This document shows, piece by piece, positions 8,961 to 18,087 of a stretch of 64,000 nucleotides of DNA. Under the pieces are notes generated by a model. It made no database searches. It was not told the origin of the DNA and saw nothing but the letters and a program-made list of their open reading frames with translations. The stretch's first letter is position 1. Every line of letters begins with the position of its first letter. A program made the translations under genes and the position numbers. Source of the stretch: Halalkalibacter krulwichiae (GTDB lineage Bacteria > Bacillota > Bacilli > Bacillales > Bacillaceae_D); contig NZ_CP020814.1 of the NCBI RefSeq assembly GCF_002109385.1, positions 3,371,501 to 3,435,500 on the forward strand. Reading direction: 5' to 3'.

Positions 8961-10424
8961 TTACACCTCTCCTCTTTGTTCCTTATTTTTTCTCCGCTTT
9001 TCAAGCATTTCTTCAAAGCTCATTTCCCCAGGCGTCACAGCATCGTTATTCTTTTTATCTATTGGAGGGGTCTCATTATTAGGTTGATTTTGATTATCTT
9101 TTTCTTTCTCAGCCAGAAGCCACTTAGGTAGTTTATCACGCTTAGGCTGATGATTGCTTCTGGTCGTTTTTTTATTATAGGCTACATTTGTTTTCTTCGA
9201 TTGTTGATTTGCTTTTCCTTGTTCATGTAGAGCAAGCTGCATCGCTTCTTGCACTGTCTTAACCTTTTTTCGCGACCAATGTCCAGCAACTTTATCAATC
9301 AATGCCTTAGACAATTTCATATCTTGACTCCATAACATAAAGTCAAGTAACACATTCACAACACCAGGTAACAATTGATGATCAACTAATAAAGATTCAA
9401 CAATCTTCGCATCAGCGGCCGCTACTTTTCCACCCCCTGAACGAATTTCAAGCAAAGTTAAGGGCGGGGTTGTCTCATAAAATTTAATAGCACGTTCTTC
9501 CTCTGTTGCAGGCTCTTGATTTTGCATGGTTTGATAAGCGGCAGGATGCTGCTGTAATCCTAAGCTAGGTGGTTCATTTCCATGTTCAATCTTATACCAC
9601 TCTTGAACCTTCCTTCTTAGTTCATCTGCATCTAATTTGTCATCATGTATAAGTGCTTGCTGGACTACACTGGCCATTTCCAATGGTTCAATCCGGTACA
9701 CAAAAGCCAATCTTCCAATTAATGTTTTAACCTCTGCTGTAAATACCTCTGTTGGCACAATAAAAGACGATACACTTTTTTCAAGCAGATCAAAATCAAA
9801 AGATTGATTTTCAAATGAAAACGATTCATGTTCACTATTAAGCAGTTGCTTTCCAGATTCAACACGAAGTGCACTTCCTGTCTCCGACTTTAAATTTGAA
9901 ACCATCTCTGAGTGATGCAAGGATGCAAACACTTCATCAAAACCATAAGTGAGTTCAGTAAACTCCTCTGTCTCTATTTGATCTAATGTAAATCGATCAC
10001 GTAACTGACGATATTGATTTTTTCCTAGTCTGTTAAATAAATACACACTCAGGACATCATTTTCAAAAAACTGCTTTGGTGTCATAGGAGGCTGTATTTC
10101 ATATAAATAAATGGTTTCGCCATCTTCTTCCTTACGTTTAAACGTTCGAAGCAATCCGATACCCTCTAACTTCTTCCGTTCCTCAAAGATCACTTCGAGA
10201 GGAGCACCTAGCAACAACATCAATTGCCTATGCGTCTGCTCGTCACTCCAATATTCGTCTTTCTCCAACTGTGCTACTAATGTTAAGTAAAGGCTATGTG
10301 CAACTGCTCCAATTAGAGGTTGATATAATAATGTTAACGTTAGACGATCTATATCTGTTATATAATGGCTTGTCCTAATTGTAAATCGATCAACGGGCAG
10401 CAGTTCTTTCCAATGCCATGTCAT
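8961..10424 (-). CDS. dnaB: Replication initiation and membrane attachment protein DnaB
   Basis: 487 aa. This is the Firmicute DnaB primosome protein, not the helicase of the same name in E. coli; it acts with DnaD and DnaI in helicase loading at oriC and in replication restart. Two DnaB/DnaD-type domains can be seen: an N-terminal winged-helix part (ITDIDRLTLTLLYQPLIGAVAHSLY) and a C-terminal DDBH2-like helical part (PPLTLLEIRSGGGKVAAADAKIVESLL, about residues 310-400), then a lysine/asparagine-rich tail. The B. subtilis protein is 472 aa. It follows nrdR and precedes dnaI. Confidence 0.93.
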   Translation of the reverse strand: MTWHWKELLPVDRFTIRTSHYITDIDRLTLTLLYQPLIGAVAHSLYLTLVAQLEKDEYWSDEQTHRQLMLLLGAPLEVIFEERKKLEGIGLLRTFKRKEEDGETIYLYEIQPPMTPKQFFENDVLSVYLFNRLGKNQYRQLRDRFTLDQIETEEFTELTYGFDEVFASLHHSEMVSNLKSETGSALRVESGKQLLNSEHESFSFENQSFDFDLLEKSVSSFIVPTEVFTAEVKTLIGRLAFVYRIEPLEMASVVQQALIHDDKLDADELRRKVQEWYKIEHGNEPPSLGLQQHPAAYQTMQNQEPATEEERAIKFYETTPPLTLLEIRSGGGKVAAADAKIVESLLVDHQLLPGVVNVLLDFMLWSQDMKLSKALIDKVAGHWSRKKVKTVQEAMQLALHEQGKANQQSKKTNVAYNKKTTRSNHQPKRDKLPKWLLAEKEKDNQNQPNNETPPIDKKNNDAVTPGEMSFEEMLEKRRKNKEQRGEV

Positions 10425-10459
10425 CTCTAAGTCCTCCTCTCTTCACAGACTTTCAGCGT

Positions 10460-10498
10460 AAAAAGAGCTTGCAGCGATCTCACGCCTTAAGCTCTTTT
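10460..10498 (-). terminator. Hairpin after nrdR
   Basis: AAAAGAGCTT pairs with AAGCTCTTTT, directly after the nrdR stop and ending in T residues on the minus strand. It would separate nrdR from dnaB at least partly. The loop contains CGCTGCAAG, a short match to the core of the structured repeat family, which may be chance. Confidence 0.6.
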
Positions 10499-10499
10499 C

Positions 10500-10955
10500 T
10501 CAACTCTTATTCATTAATTCTGTCAATTCCTTTATAAATACATTAATGTCTTTAAACTGACGGTAAACTGATGCAAAACGTACATAAGCCACATCATCTA
10601 TATTGGCTAAACGTTCCATAACTAGCTCACCGACATCATGACTCATTACTTCATTTTTCCCTAAACCGCGAAGTTCACGCTCAACATCATTTACAATTTT
10701 CTCAAGAGTTTCCAATGATACTGGTCTTTTCTCACAGGCACGAATTAATCCTCGAAGGATTTTATCTTGACTAAACTCTTGTCGTGTTCCATCTTTTTTC
10801 ACAACGATTAAAGGTATTTCTTCAACCATCTCAAACGTTGTAAAACGATGACTACACTCTTCACATTCTCTCCTTCTACGAATCGAACGTCCTTCATGAC
10901 TTGGTCTTGAATCAAGTACTCGAGTTCCATTATGATGACAGGCTGGACATAGCAT
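10500..10955 (-). CDS. nrdR: Transcriptional repressor NrdR
   Basis: 151 aa, the usual length. The N-terminal zinc ribbon has Cys3/Cys6 and Cys31/Cys34 ([30 protein letters not shown]), and an ATP-cone domain follows ([28 protein letters not shown]). NrdR binds ATP/dATP and represses ribonucleotide reductase genes at NrdR boxes. It lies immediately upstream of dnaB-dnaI in transcription order, as in B. subtilis, which links deoxynucleotide supply and replication. A hairpin at 10460-10498 may limit read-through into dnaB. Confidence 0.96.
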   Translation of the reverse strand: MLCPACHHNGTRVLDSRPSHEGRSIRRRRECEECSHRFTTFEMVEEIPLIVVKKDGTRQEFSQDKILRGLIRACEKRPVSLETLEKIVNDVERELRGLGKNEVMSHDVGELVMERLANIDDVAYVRFASVYRQFKDINVFIKELTELMNKS

Positions 10956-11120
10956 TCGATCATCTCCACTTTCCGTAACGTACTCAGGATCCCTTTTATT
11001 TTATCATATAGAAAAATAAAAGGTCTGACAAGATAACGATATTTGTCAATGTTTAGCGAATACTCACTACCTATATCATATCATATTGAGCCTTACTTAA
11101 GGGAGTAAAAAACAAATCGC

Positions 11121-11204
11121 AAAAAGAGGTTAACTCTATATGCTTATATTCTCCTTCTCATTAACATGGGTAAGAGTAAGCACACTTATTAGAGTCAACC
11201 TCTT
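11121..11204 (-). terminator. Long hairpin after speD
   Basis: AGAGGTTGACTCTA pairs with TAGAGTTAACCTCT across an internal arm of about 55 bases, ending in TTTTT on the minus strand, shortly after the speD stop. It is unusually long for a terminator, and the spacer itself can fold weakly. Confidence 0.7.
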
Positions 11205-11213
11205 CTATCTCAC

Positions 11214-11594
11214 TTATAATGCTTGTACTTTTGATTTTCCAACTTTAACCGGTCCCATTCCTCTAGGCACTTCAATCACTTCACTATTTGTTGCACCTAA
11301 TGACTCGGTAATATGGTTTGCTGCTATATTCGGGTCAAGATCTCCACAAGTATAGACATCAATACTTGCATATCCATGTTCCGGGAAACTATGAATCGTT
11401 AGATGTGATTCAGAAATGATTACAACTCCACTTACTCCATGAGGAGCAAACTTGTGAAATGCAACCTCTCTTACTTCTGCTCCCGATTTCAAAGCAGCAT
11501 CAACAAATACTTGTTCAATATAGCTCATATTATTCAACTTTTCCACGTTACATCCCCAAAGTTCTGCAATTACGTGACGACCCATTGTGTCCAT
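11214..11594 (-). CDS. speD: S-adenosylmethionine decarboxylase proenzyme
   Basis: 126 aa, the same length as B. subtilis SpeD. It decarboxylates S-adenosylmethionine to provide the aminopropyl donor for spermidine. The proenzyme cleaves itself before Ser63 ([16 protein letters not shown]), which becomes the pyruvoyl cofactor; Glu62, His68 and the Cys in DVYTCGD are all present. ATG 11594 lies nine bases after GGGGG. The gene has its own promoter and a roughly 140-base folded leader (separate entries), and it follows gapB as in B. subtilis. Confidence 0.96.
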   Translation of the reverse strand: MDTMGRHVIAELWGCNVEKLNNMSYIEQVFVDAALKSGAEVREVAFHKFAPHGVSGVVIISESHLTIHSFPEHGYASIDVYTCGDLDPNIAANHITESLGATNSEVIEVPRGMGPVKVGKSKVQAL

Positions 11595-11740
11595 AAGTTG
11601 AATCCCCCTTTACAAAAAGTATCATGCCTTCTCAAGCATGTAGGAAAGTTCAATTACACGGGGGAAAGTTAGTCCAGAGAGGTCCTAACCCTTTCTGTAA
11701 AGAAACAATTCCTGGTTTGCTTTAATTGAAGTTCACGAAA
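11595..11740 (-). promoter_or_regulatory. Folded 5' leader of speD with possible anti-Shine-Dalgarno
   Basis: The leader is about 140 bases. TTCAATTA near its start can pair with TAATTGAA further down, enclosing a hairpin GGGTTAG/CTAAC. A run CTTTCCCCC follows that hairpin, and its CCCCC can pair with the GGGGG of the speD ribosome site. A small CATGC/GCATG hairpin lies between. The arrangement suggests translational control, perhaps by a small ligand. I do not recognise the fold as a known riboswitch class. Confidence 0.45.
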
Positions 11741-11743
11741 ATC

Positions 11744-11772
11744 AGTATACTTAATTTGCTATTTGATTGCAA
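11744..11772 (-). promoter_or_regulatory. speD: Sigma-A promoter of speD
   Basis: TTGCAA (11767-11772) and TATACT (11744-11749) are separated by 17 bases on the minus strand. Confidence 0.8.
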
Positions 11773-11810
11773 CAGTTAGTAAAAAACTTTTTCTCCCGTT
11801 AAATGAAACA

Positions 11811-11846
11811 GTCATCCAAGGTAATAACCCCCTTCCCTGGATGACT
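11811..11846 (-). terminator. Hairpin between gapB and speD
   Basis: GTCATCCA and TGGATGAC pair with an extended inner stem. No clear T run follows, so it may be a weak terminator or an mRNA-stabilising hairpin at the gapB 3' end. Confidence 0.5.
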
Positions 11847-11936
11847 TGCAATCAAACATGTTATGAGAACAACAATTACTAATAGGGTTTAACAACTTAG
11901 TGGACACTATACTCCCTAACGTTTACTAATCTTGGA

Positions 11937-12962
11937 TTAATGTACCTCACTTGGTTCTTTTAAATGTTCCGCAACAAGAGTAACGAGATCAGCAACTCGA
12001 CAAGAATAACCCCACTCATTGTCGTACCAAGCAAGCACCTTAACTTGACGATCACTCATCACCATTGTTGATAAACCATCAATAATGGAAGAGTTTTCAT
12101 CCCCATTAAAATCAATTGAAACAAGCGGTTCATTCGTGAAACCAAGAATACCTTGTAATGAGCCTTTTGAAGCATTCTCTAAAACTTGGTTGACCTCTTC
12201 AACCGTTACATCCTTTTTAACATTCACAACTAAATCAACTAATGAAACGTTAGGTGTCGGAACACGAAGAGCCATCCCGTTCAATTTTCCCGCTAATTGA
12301 GGTAGCACTTTCGCAATTGCTTTAGCGGCACCTGTTGAAGTAGGAATGATCGACTGTCCACAAGCTCTTGCTCTTCTTAAATCCTTATGTGGGTTATCGA
12401 TGTTTTTCTGATCATTCGTATAAGCATGGACCGTTGTCATCATTCCACTTTCAATTCCAAATTCTTGATCGAGAACTTTTGCTACTGGAGCTAAGCAATT
12501 CGTTGTGCAAGAAGCATTTGAAATGATGTGATGATCTTCTGCACTGTAATCGCCTTCATTTACACCCATAACAATCGTAATATCTTCATCTTTACCTGGA
12601 GCAGTAATGACAACTTTCTTTGCTCCTGCCTCTATATGATACCCTGCAGTCTCTTTTGATTTGAACTTTCCTGTTGCCTCGATTACAATCTCAACCCCTA
12701 ATTCCTTCCAAGGCAATTCTCTAGGATCTCTTGACTGCAATAATTTAATTTCTTTTCCATCAACAAGAAGTGAATCTTGTTTTGCCACAACCTCTAGATC
12801 ATATTTCCCATGTATGCTGTCATATTTAATTAAATGAGCTAATGTTTCCGCTGGATAACTCGCATTAATTGCTACGATATCTACTTTAGCATCCTTCATT
12901 GCTTTTCTAAATACCATACGACCAATACGTCCAAATCCATTAATTGCAACCTTTGATTTCAT
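11937..12962 (-). CDS. gapB: Gluconeogenic glyceraldehyde-3-phosphate dehydrogenase GapB
   Basis: 341 aa. It interconverts glyceraldehyde-3-phosphate and 1,3-bisphosphoglycerate. The N-terminal Rossmann motif is INGFGRIGR, the catalytic Cys152 lies in SNASCTTNC, and the C-terminal sequence is WYDNEWGYS. At the position that selects cofactor it reads INASYP, with Asn33 where NAD-specific GapA has Asp, which fits the NADP-preferring GapB. B. subtilis GapB (340 aa) works in gluconeogenesis and is repressed on glucose by CcpN; two CcpN-like sites lie over the promoter here. GGGAGGAG precedes the ATG. Confidence 0.95.
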   Translation of the reverse strand: MKSKVAINGFGRIGRMVFRKAMKDAKVDIVAINASYPAETLAHLIKYDSIHGKYDLEVVAKQDSLLVDGKEIKLLQSRDPRELPWKELGVEIVIEATGKFKSKETAGYHIEAGAKKVVITAPGKDEDITIVMGVNEGDYSAEDHHIISNASCTTNCLAPVAKVLDQEFGIESGMMTTVHAYTNDQKNIDNPHKDLRRARACGQSIIPTSTGAAKAIAKVLPQLAGKLNGMALRVPTPNVSLVDLVVNVKKDVTVEEVNQVLENASKGSLQGILGFTNEPLVSIDFNGDENSSIIDGLSTMVMSDRQVKVLAWYDNEWGYSCRVADLVTLVAEHLKEPSEVH

Positions 12963-12984
12963 TAGAATAACTCCTCCCGGAATA

Positions 12985-13028
12985 TAAGTTATACTTTATA
13001 ATCTATTTGATATTAATAGTATAACACA
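12985..13028 (-). promoter_or_regulatory. gapB promoter with two CcpN-like operators
   Basis: TGTGTTATACT (13018-13028, minus) matches the CcpN consensus TRTGHYATAYW at every position and contains the -10 TATACT. TAAGTTATACT (12985-12995, plus) matches at 10 of 11 in the opposite orientation. In B. subtilis CcpN represses gapB and pckA on glycolytic carbon. The ccpN gene is not in the window, so its presence is inferred. Confidence 0.65.
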
Positions 13029-13077
13029 TTAAAACGATAATGACATTATTTTCAACGTATTTCTTTAAAAATAAAAA

Positions 13078-13137
13078 AAGCGCCTAAATGAGGTTGCGCT
13101 AGTGCTTGCATAGCGAGCGACAACCTTCATTCAGTCA
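13078..13137 (-). terminator. Terminator of coaE
   Basis: GAATGAAGGTTGTCGCT pairs, with two bulges, with AGCGCAACCTCATTT, and after GGCGC a run of seven T follows on the minus strand. It overlaps the coaE stop. Confidence 0.7.
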
Positions 13138-13731
13138 CTTTTTACGTGTGCATTCCTTTAAAATGCCTTCCAATTGTTTCTTTGTTTCCTCAAGGGAATA
13201 AGAGTTATCAATAATGTAATCCGCTTGTTCCCTTTTTTCTGCTAGTGGCATTTGAGAAGCAATCCGTTGTATCGCGTCTTGTTCTCCAGCCTGATCACGT
13301 TCCATTAATCGTTTGAGCTGTGTCTCATAATCAACATAAACTACAATTACTTTATCAACTAGGTGAAACAGATTGCTCTCAAATAAAAGTGGGATGTCAT
13401 AAACAATCGTTTGATGTCCTTCGTTTAAGTAATGTTGTTTCCACTCTTCCATCCGTTTTCGAACAGCGGGATGTACAATTCCATTTAGTACTTGCCTTTC
13501 TTTTGGATCTTGAAAGATAATTGCTCCAAGCTTCTTCCTTGCAAGTGTTCCATCCTCATTCAATATAGTTGATCCGAAGTGATTACGTATCTTCTCTAAA
13601 GCCTCACTGCCTGGCTCTACAACTTCTCGGGCAACTTTATCTGCATCAATAACAGGTACTCCCATATCCTCGACCATTTTACTAACTGTCGATTTTCCAC
13701 TGGCAATACCGCCCGTTAAACCAATGAACAT
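13135..13731 (-). CDS. coaE: Dephospho-CoA kinase
   Basis: 198 aa, normal length. It phosphorylates dephospho-CoA at the 3'-hydroxyl, the last step of coenzyme A synthesis. The Walker A motif GLTGGIASGKS is at the extreme N-terminus, followed by VIDADKVAREVVEPG (the CoA-binding DAD motif) and the lid segment around RLMERDQAGEQDA. It is the last of the polA-mutM-ytaF-coaE group, starting 30 bases after the ytaF stop with a GGAGG site, and ends in a terminator. Confidence 0.95.
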   Translation of the reverse strand: MFIGLTGGIASGKSTVSKMVEDMGVPVIDADKVAREVVEPGSEALEKIRNHFGSTILNEDGTLARKKLGAIIFQDPKERQVLNGIVHPAVRKRMEEWKQHYLNEGHQTIVYDIPLLFESNLFHLVDKVIVVYVDYETQLKRLMERDQAGEQDAIQRIASQMPLAEKREQADYIIDNSYSLEETKKQLEGILKECTRKK

Positions 13732-13761
13732 GTTTACCTCCTAATTAATAAAAACCACTTA

Positions 13762-14397
13762 TTATAAACTAAAAATTCCAATTACAATGAGTAAAAGCCC
13801 TGGGATAAAAGAAAATTTTTGCATCCATGCGGAATCAGAGAATCGATTCCCGCTCTTCATACCTAACGTAACAAACAAAGCACTCATCGTTGCCACACTG
13901 ATAGCCATTCCAATAGGTGAGAAACCAATCAAGGCAGCACCAATCCCTGCACCAAATGCATCTAACGATAGGGCTACACCTAACAAAAAGGCTTCACGCC
14001 CAGTAATTGTTCCTGAATTATCAAAGTCAGCAACCATCGGTTTTCGAAGAATCCTAATGACTACTCCTAACACTTTAATCTCGAAATTAAGTATAACTTC
14101 GTCTCCTTTTGTTTTCATCTCATTTTTAGCAGGGCGATAAACTTGATACAATGCCCAAGCGCCAATCATAATTAAAATTACCCCACCAATCGACTCAGCA
14201 ACAGCCGGTGACAAATAAGTCTGAATAACCGCCCCAAAGAACATTGCAATCAAAATAGACGTCGCCGAACAACCTGCGATAAAAAGCAATGACTTTAACG
14301 GTAACTTCATTTTTCTTAACCCATATGTTAAACCTACCCCGAAGCTGTCAAGACTAACAGCGAGGGCGATCGCCAATAAGGAGAAAATCTCAACCAT
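13762..14397 (-). CDS. ytaF: Sporulation membrane protein YtaF (MntP-like)
   Basis: 211 aa from ATG 14397, which has AAGGAG upstream; a longer frame to 14454 would run into mutM. There are six hydrophobic helices in two repeats, each with a conserved aspartate motif: AVSLDSFGVG near the start and ALSLDAFGAGIG in the second half. This is the MntP/YtaF fold. MntP proteins export manganese, but YtaF is known only as a sporulation-associated membrane protein, and its substrate is unknown. It sits between mutM and coaE as in B. subtilis. Confidence 0.87.
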   Translation of the reverse strand: MVEIFSLLAIALAVSLDSFGVGLTYGLRKMKLPLKSLLFIAGCSATSILIAMFFGAVIQTYLSPAVAESIGGVILIMIGAWALYQVYRPAKNEMKTKGDEVILNFEIKVLGVVIRILRKPMVADFDNSGTITGREAFLLGVALSLDAFGAGIGAALIGFSPIGMAISVATMSALFVTLGMKSGNRFSDSAWMQKFSFIPGLLLIVIGIFSL

Positions 14398-14460
14398 CTT
14401 GATAAGCTCCTTCCATTTCAAACATACGATAGTATATGGCAGGAGCCTATCCAATGTACT

Positions 14461-15285
14461 TTAATTTTGGCAATTCTCGCAAAAGTGTGTTCCTCTACCA
14501 CCTACAACAGTCTTTTGAATTTCATCTCCGCATGTAAGACAAGGTTCTCCCTTACGACCATAGACGCGCAGCTGCTGTTGAAACATTCCCATTTCACCTT
14601 GACCATTTACATATGACTTAACAGAACTACCTCCTAAGTCAACCGCTTCTTGTAATGTAGTAATAATTTCTTGATGAAGACGCTCGTACTCTTTAGCGGT
14701 CAAAGAGGACGCCATACGCTCAGGACGGATTCCAGCTCTAAAAAGAGCTTCATCGACGTAAATATTGCCGAGTCCTACAACTGTTTTTTGATCTAAAAGG
14801 ACTACTTTAATGGTCCTTGACGTTGACTGAAAAGCTTTTTGTAATAAATCTATTGTAAAAGCTTCAGAGAAAGGTTCTACACCAAGTTGAGAAAGTGGTA
14901 AGGACGCTTCTTCTGTCCCCTTTTTAAATAAATGCATCGTTCCAAACTTTCGAACATCCTGATAACGAAGTTCGCTTCCATCCGTAAAACGAAAAATCAC
15001 ATGAGTATGTGGGGTCAGATCTTCTTCTTTTTGAAAAAGACCGTAACGCCCTTCCATCCTTAGGTGAGACACCATTGTAAGATCATCTAGGATAAAAAGA
15101 AGAAACTTGCCACGCCTATTCACTTCATGAATGGTTTGGCCAATCAATTCAAGTTTAAATTGCTCGGTATCATCTGGCTTCTTTATGATGTTTGCCCATC
15201 TTACATCAACATCCGCAATTGTTTTTCCAATGACGAGTTGACGTAATGTTCGGCTAACTGTTTCCACTTCAGGTAGTTCAGGCAC
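14461..15285 (-). CDS. mutM: Formamidopyrimidine-DNA glycosylase
   Basis: 274 aa. It excises 8-oxoguanine and formamidopyrimidines and nicks the abasic site. After Met removal the catalytic Pro and Glu (PELPEVET) lead the protein; the helix-two-turn-helix region includes GLGNIYVDEALF, and the C-terminal zinc finger has Cys249/Cys252 and Cys269/Cys272. All key residues are intact. It starts 14 bases after the polA stop, and the pairing polA-mutM is conserved in Bacillus and groups two DNA repair enzymes in one transcript. Confidence 0.96.
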   Translation of the reverse strand: MPELPEVETVSRTLRQLVIGKTIADVDVRWANIIKKPDDTEQFKLELIGQTIHEVNRRGKFLLFILDDLTMVSHLRMEGRYGLFQKEEDLTPHTHVIFRFTDGSELRYQDVRKFGTMHLFKKGTEEASLPLSQLGVEPFSEAFTIDLLQKAFQSTSRTIKVVLLDQKTVVGLGNIYVDEALFRAGIRPERMASSLTAKEYERLHQEIITTLQEAVDLGGSSVKSYVNGQGEMGMFQQQLRVYGRKGEPCLTCGDEIQKTVVGGRGTHFCENCQN

Positions 15286-15299
15286 AGTACACTCTCTCC

Positions 15300-17920
15300 T
15301 TACTTCGCATCATACCATGTTTCACCGTAGGAGACGTCTGCTTTAAGAGGCACGTTCAATTCCACCGCTTTCTCCATTACTTCTGGTACGAGCTTCATCA
15401 TTTTTTCTACTTCTTCTTCAGGCACTTCAAAAATCAACTCATCATGTACTTGTAAGAGCATACGGCTTTGCATTTGCTCTTGTTCAATTCTTTCAGCCAT
15501 TTCAATCATTGCTTTCTTAATAATATCAGCTGCCGTTCCTTGAATTGGCGTATTCATCGCCGTTCGCTCCGCAAAGCTACGCTTGTTAAAATTACGGCTA
15601 GTTAAATCAGGGAGATATCTTCTACGATGCAACAGCGTTGAGACATACCCTTTCTCTCGTGCCTCTTCAATGATAGAGTCCATATACTCTTTTACTTTAG
15701 GATAGCTTGCGAAATAACGCTCAATAAATTGTCCCGCTTCTTTTCTCGTAATCCCAAGACTCTGCGACAAGCCAAAATCACTAATTCCGTAAACAATCCC
15801 AAAGTTAACCGCTTTGGCACTACGACGCATATTTGACGTTACTTCCTCTTCAGCGACATGAAAAACATCCATCGCAGTTTTCGTATGAACATCCATCCCT
15901 AATTGGAATGCCTCCATTAATTTCTCATCTTCAGCAATATGAGCTAACACACGTAGTTCAATTTGAGAATAGTCAGCTGCAAGCATCTTCCAACCTTTTT
16001 CTGAAGGAATGAAAGCCTTCCGAATTCTTCTTCCTTCTTCTAAACGAATTGGAATGTTTTGTAGATTCGGATCGGTTGAGCTTAGACGACCAGTTTGCGT
16101 GAGTGCTTGGTTGTATCTAGTATGAATTTTGTTCGTTTCTTTTCTTGTAACTTTTAACAACCCTTCAATATAGGTTGAATTTAGTTTACCTAATTGCCTG
16201 TAGTGCAATATGTGTTCAACAATTTCATGGTCAGCTGCTAATTTTTCTAAAACATCCGCAGAAGTGGAATACCCTGTTTTTGTTTTCTTGATAGATGGTA
16301 AACCAAGCTTTTCAAACAAAATTTCTCCGAGTTGTTTTGGTGAATTAATATTAAACGATGTTCCAGCAATTTCATGAATCTTCTTTTCTAAATTATCTAA
16401 GCGCAATTCAAGGTCTTCTCCCATTTGTTCCAATTGCTCTTTATCAACTTGCACTCCTGTTGTTTCCATACGTCCAAGTACAATGGAGAGTGGCATTTCA
16501 AGCTCACGAAACAACTCTTCTTGTTCATTCTCTTTTAATTCCGCTTCTAATACCGGCTTTAGTTTGAAAAGCGCTTCGGCCTTTCGAACTAAATGTTCCG
16601 CTAATTGATCTTGATCTGGAATTTTACGCTTAGCTCCTTTTCCATAAACAACCTCATCATCTTGAAGCTGACTAATTCCTTTCCGGCTAGCGACGTCACT
16701 AATTCCATGCGAGGACAAAGACGAGTCTAATAAATAAGAAGCTAGTTGCATGTCAAATTCCACACCATTTAATAAAATCCCTTGCCAACCTAACGACACA
16801 ACCGCTTGCTTTGCATCAAATACCGATATTTGAGTGGAGTCATCTTTTAACCAATTAACAAAGGCTTCTGAATCAAGAGCTTTCTCAGTCGTAATGAAAA
16901 AACGCCCCTTTTCATTAACCATGGCAAAGCCTTCAATTGGAACTTGATGATAATTCTCTCCAAGTACCTCTACAATTAAAGCTGCCTCTTTTGTTAAGTG
17001 GTCCTCTTCAATTTTCTCTAATGTTTCATACGTAATTTCTTCTAATTCAACTTCCTCGGCATCTACATCAAACTTGGACACAAGAGAAGTAAACTCAAGT
17101 TCTTTCATAAAGTCAACGACTTTCTTTTGATCATAATCCCCAAAGCTTAAATCTTCTAATTCTGTTTCAAATGGCACCTCAAGGAAAATGGTTGCTAACT
17201 CTTTACTCATTAACGCTTGTTCGCGGTTTTCCTCAAGCTTCTCCTTCATCTTCTTCCCAGATATTTGATCAATGGAATCCAATACTTTCTCAACTGTACC
17301 GAATTCTTTTAGAAGTTTAAGCGCTGTTTTCTCTCCAACCCCAGGGACACCTGGAATATTATCCGAGCTGTCTCCCATTAGTCCTTTCATGTCAATAATT
17401 TGTTTCGGACTTAAACCATATTTGTCTGCAATTAAAGCTTCATCGTAGGCTTCAACATTCGTGATTCCTTTTTTCGTTAAAATGACTGTCACCTTATCTG
17501 ATACGAGCTGGAGCAAATCCTTGTCCCAGAATACACTTTCACTTCGAAGTCTTCCTCTGATGCATTTTTTGCTAATGTTCCAATAATATCATCAGCCTCA
17601 TAATTTTCTGCTTCATACCGAGAAATATTAAAGGCATCAAGAAGTTCACGGACTAATGGAAATTGCTCTGATAATTCAGGCGGTGTCTTCTGACGTCCCC
17701 CTTTATAATCATCATACGTTTTATGGCGAAACGTTGTTTTTCCCGCATCAAAAGCAACGAGCATATGCGTCGGCTTTTCTTCTTCAATTATTTTTAATAA
17801 CATTGTTGTAAATCCATAAACTGCATTTGTGTAAACACCCTTCTCATTATTTAGCAAAGGAAGTGCAAAAAATGCACGATAGGCAATACTATTTCCATCT
17901 ATTAATATGAGCTTTTTCAC
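15300..17920 (-). CDS. polA: DNA polymerase I (one-base frameshift in this sequence)
   Basis: Repair and Okazaki-fragment polymerase. The N-terminal 5'-nuclease domain starts VKKLILIDGNSIAYRAFFAL from GTG 17920, with AAGGAG eight bases upstream. The second domain is a degenerate 3'-exonuclease, as in other Bacillus PolA, and the polymerase domain carries motif A (AADYSQIELR), the O-helix RRSAKAVNFGIVYG and motif C (LLQVHDEL). The frame breaks at 17525-17527, where GGG should be GGGG: adding one G gives VYSGDKDLLQLVSDKV and an 873-aa protein (880 in B. subtilis). A homopolymer error is the likely cause. Confidence 0.94.
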
Positions 17921-18030
17921 TTGAAAGGCTCCTTCCTTGTCCATATTTTTCTATATGTCATTGTAGCATAATGAAACATAAATGAGAAAAAGTAGCATTC
18001 ACGCAATCATATACGCAATCATATAACAAA

Positions 18031-18072
18031 GGGCGTCCCAAAAGGTCTTGTTTTCACCCTTTGAGACGCCCC
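18031..18072 (-). terminator. Hairpin after hflC
   Basis: GGGGCGTCTCAAAGGGT pairs imperfectly with ACCTTTTGGGACGCCC; only a short T stretch follows on the minus strand. It is the likely end of the hflK-hflC transcript. Confidence 0.7.
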
Positions 18073-18087
18073 TTACTATATTTGTTA

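Noticed and set aside
10460..10498. Decayed repeat core in the nrdR terminator
   Set aside because: Only the nine-base word CGCTGCAAG matches; this could be chance.
13078..13137. Member of the structured repeat family after coaE
   Set aside because: It is a bulged hairpin ending in a T run, without GCGGAGC or a duplicated arm; it is treated as an ordinary terminator.
15300..17944. Split polA as separate 5'-nuclease and polymerase genes
   Set aside because: The parts overlap in different frames and join seamlessly with one extra G, as in seven other genes.
18003..18026. Short direct repeat ACGCAATCATAT
   Set aside because: Two copies of a 12-base word in an AT-rich spacer; too short to support a function.
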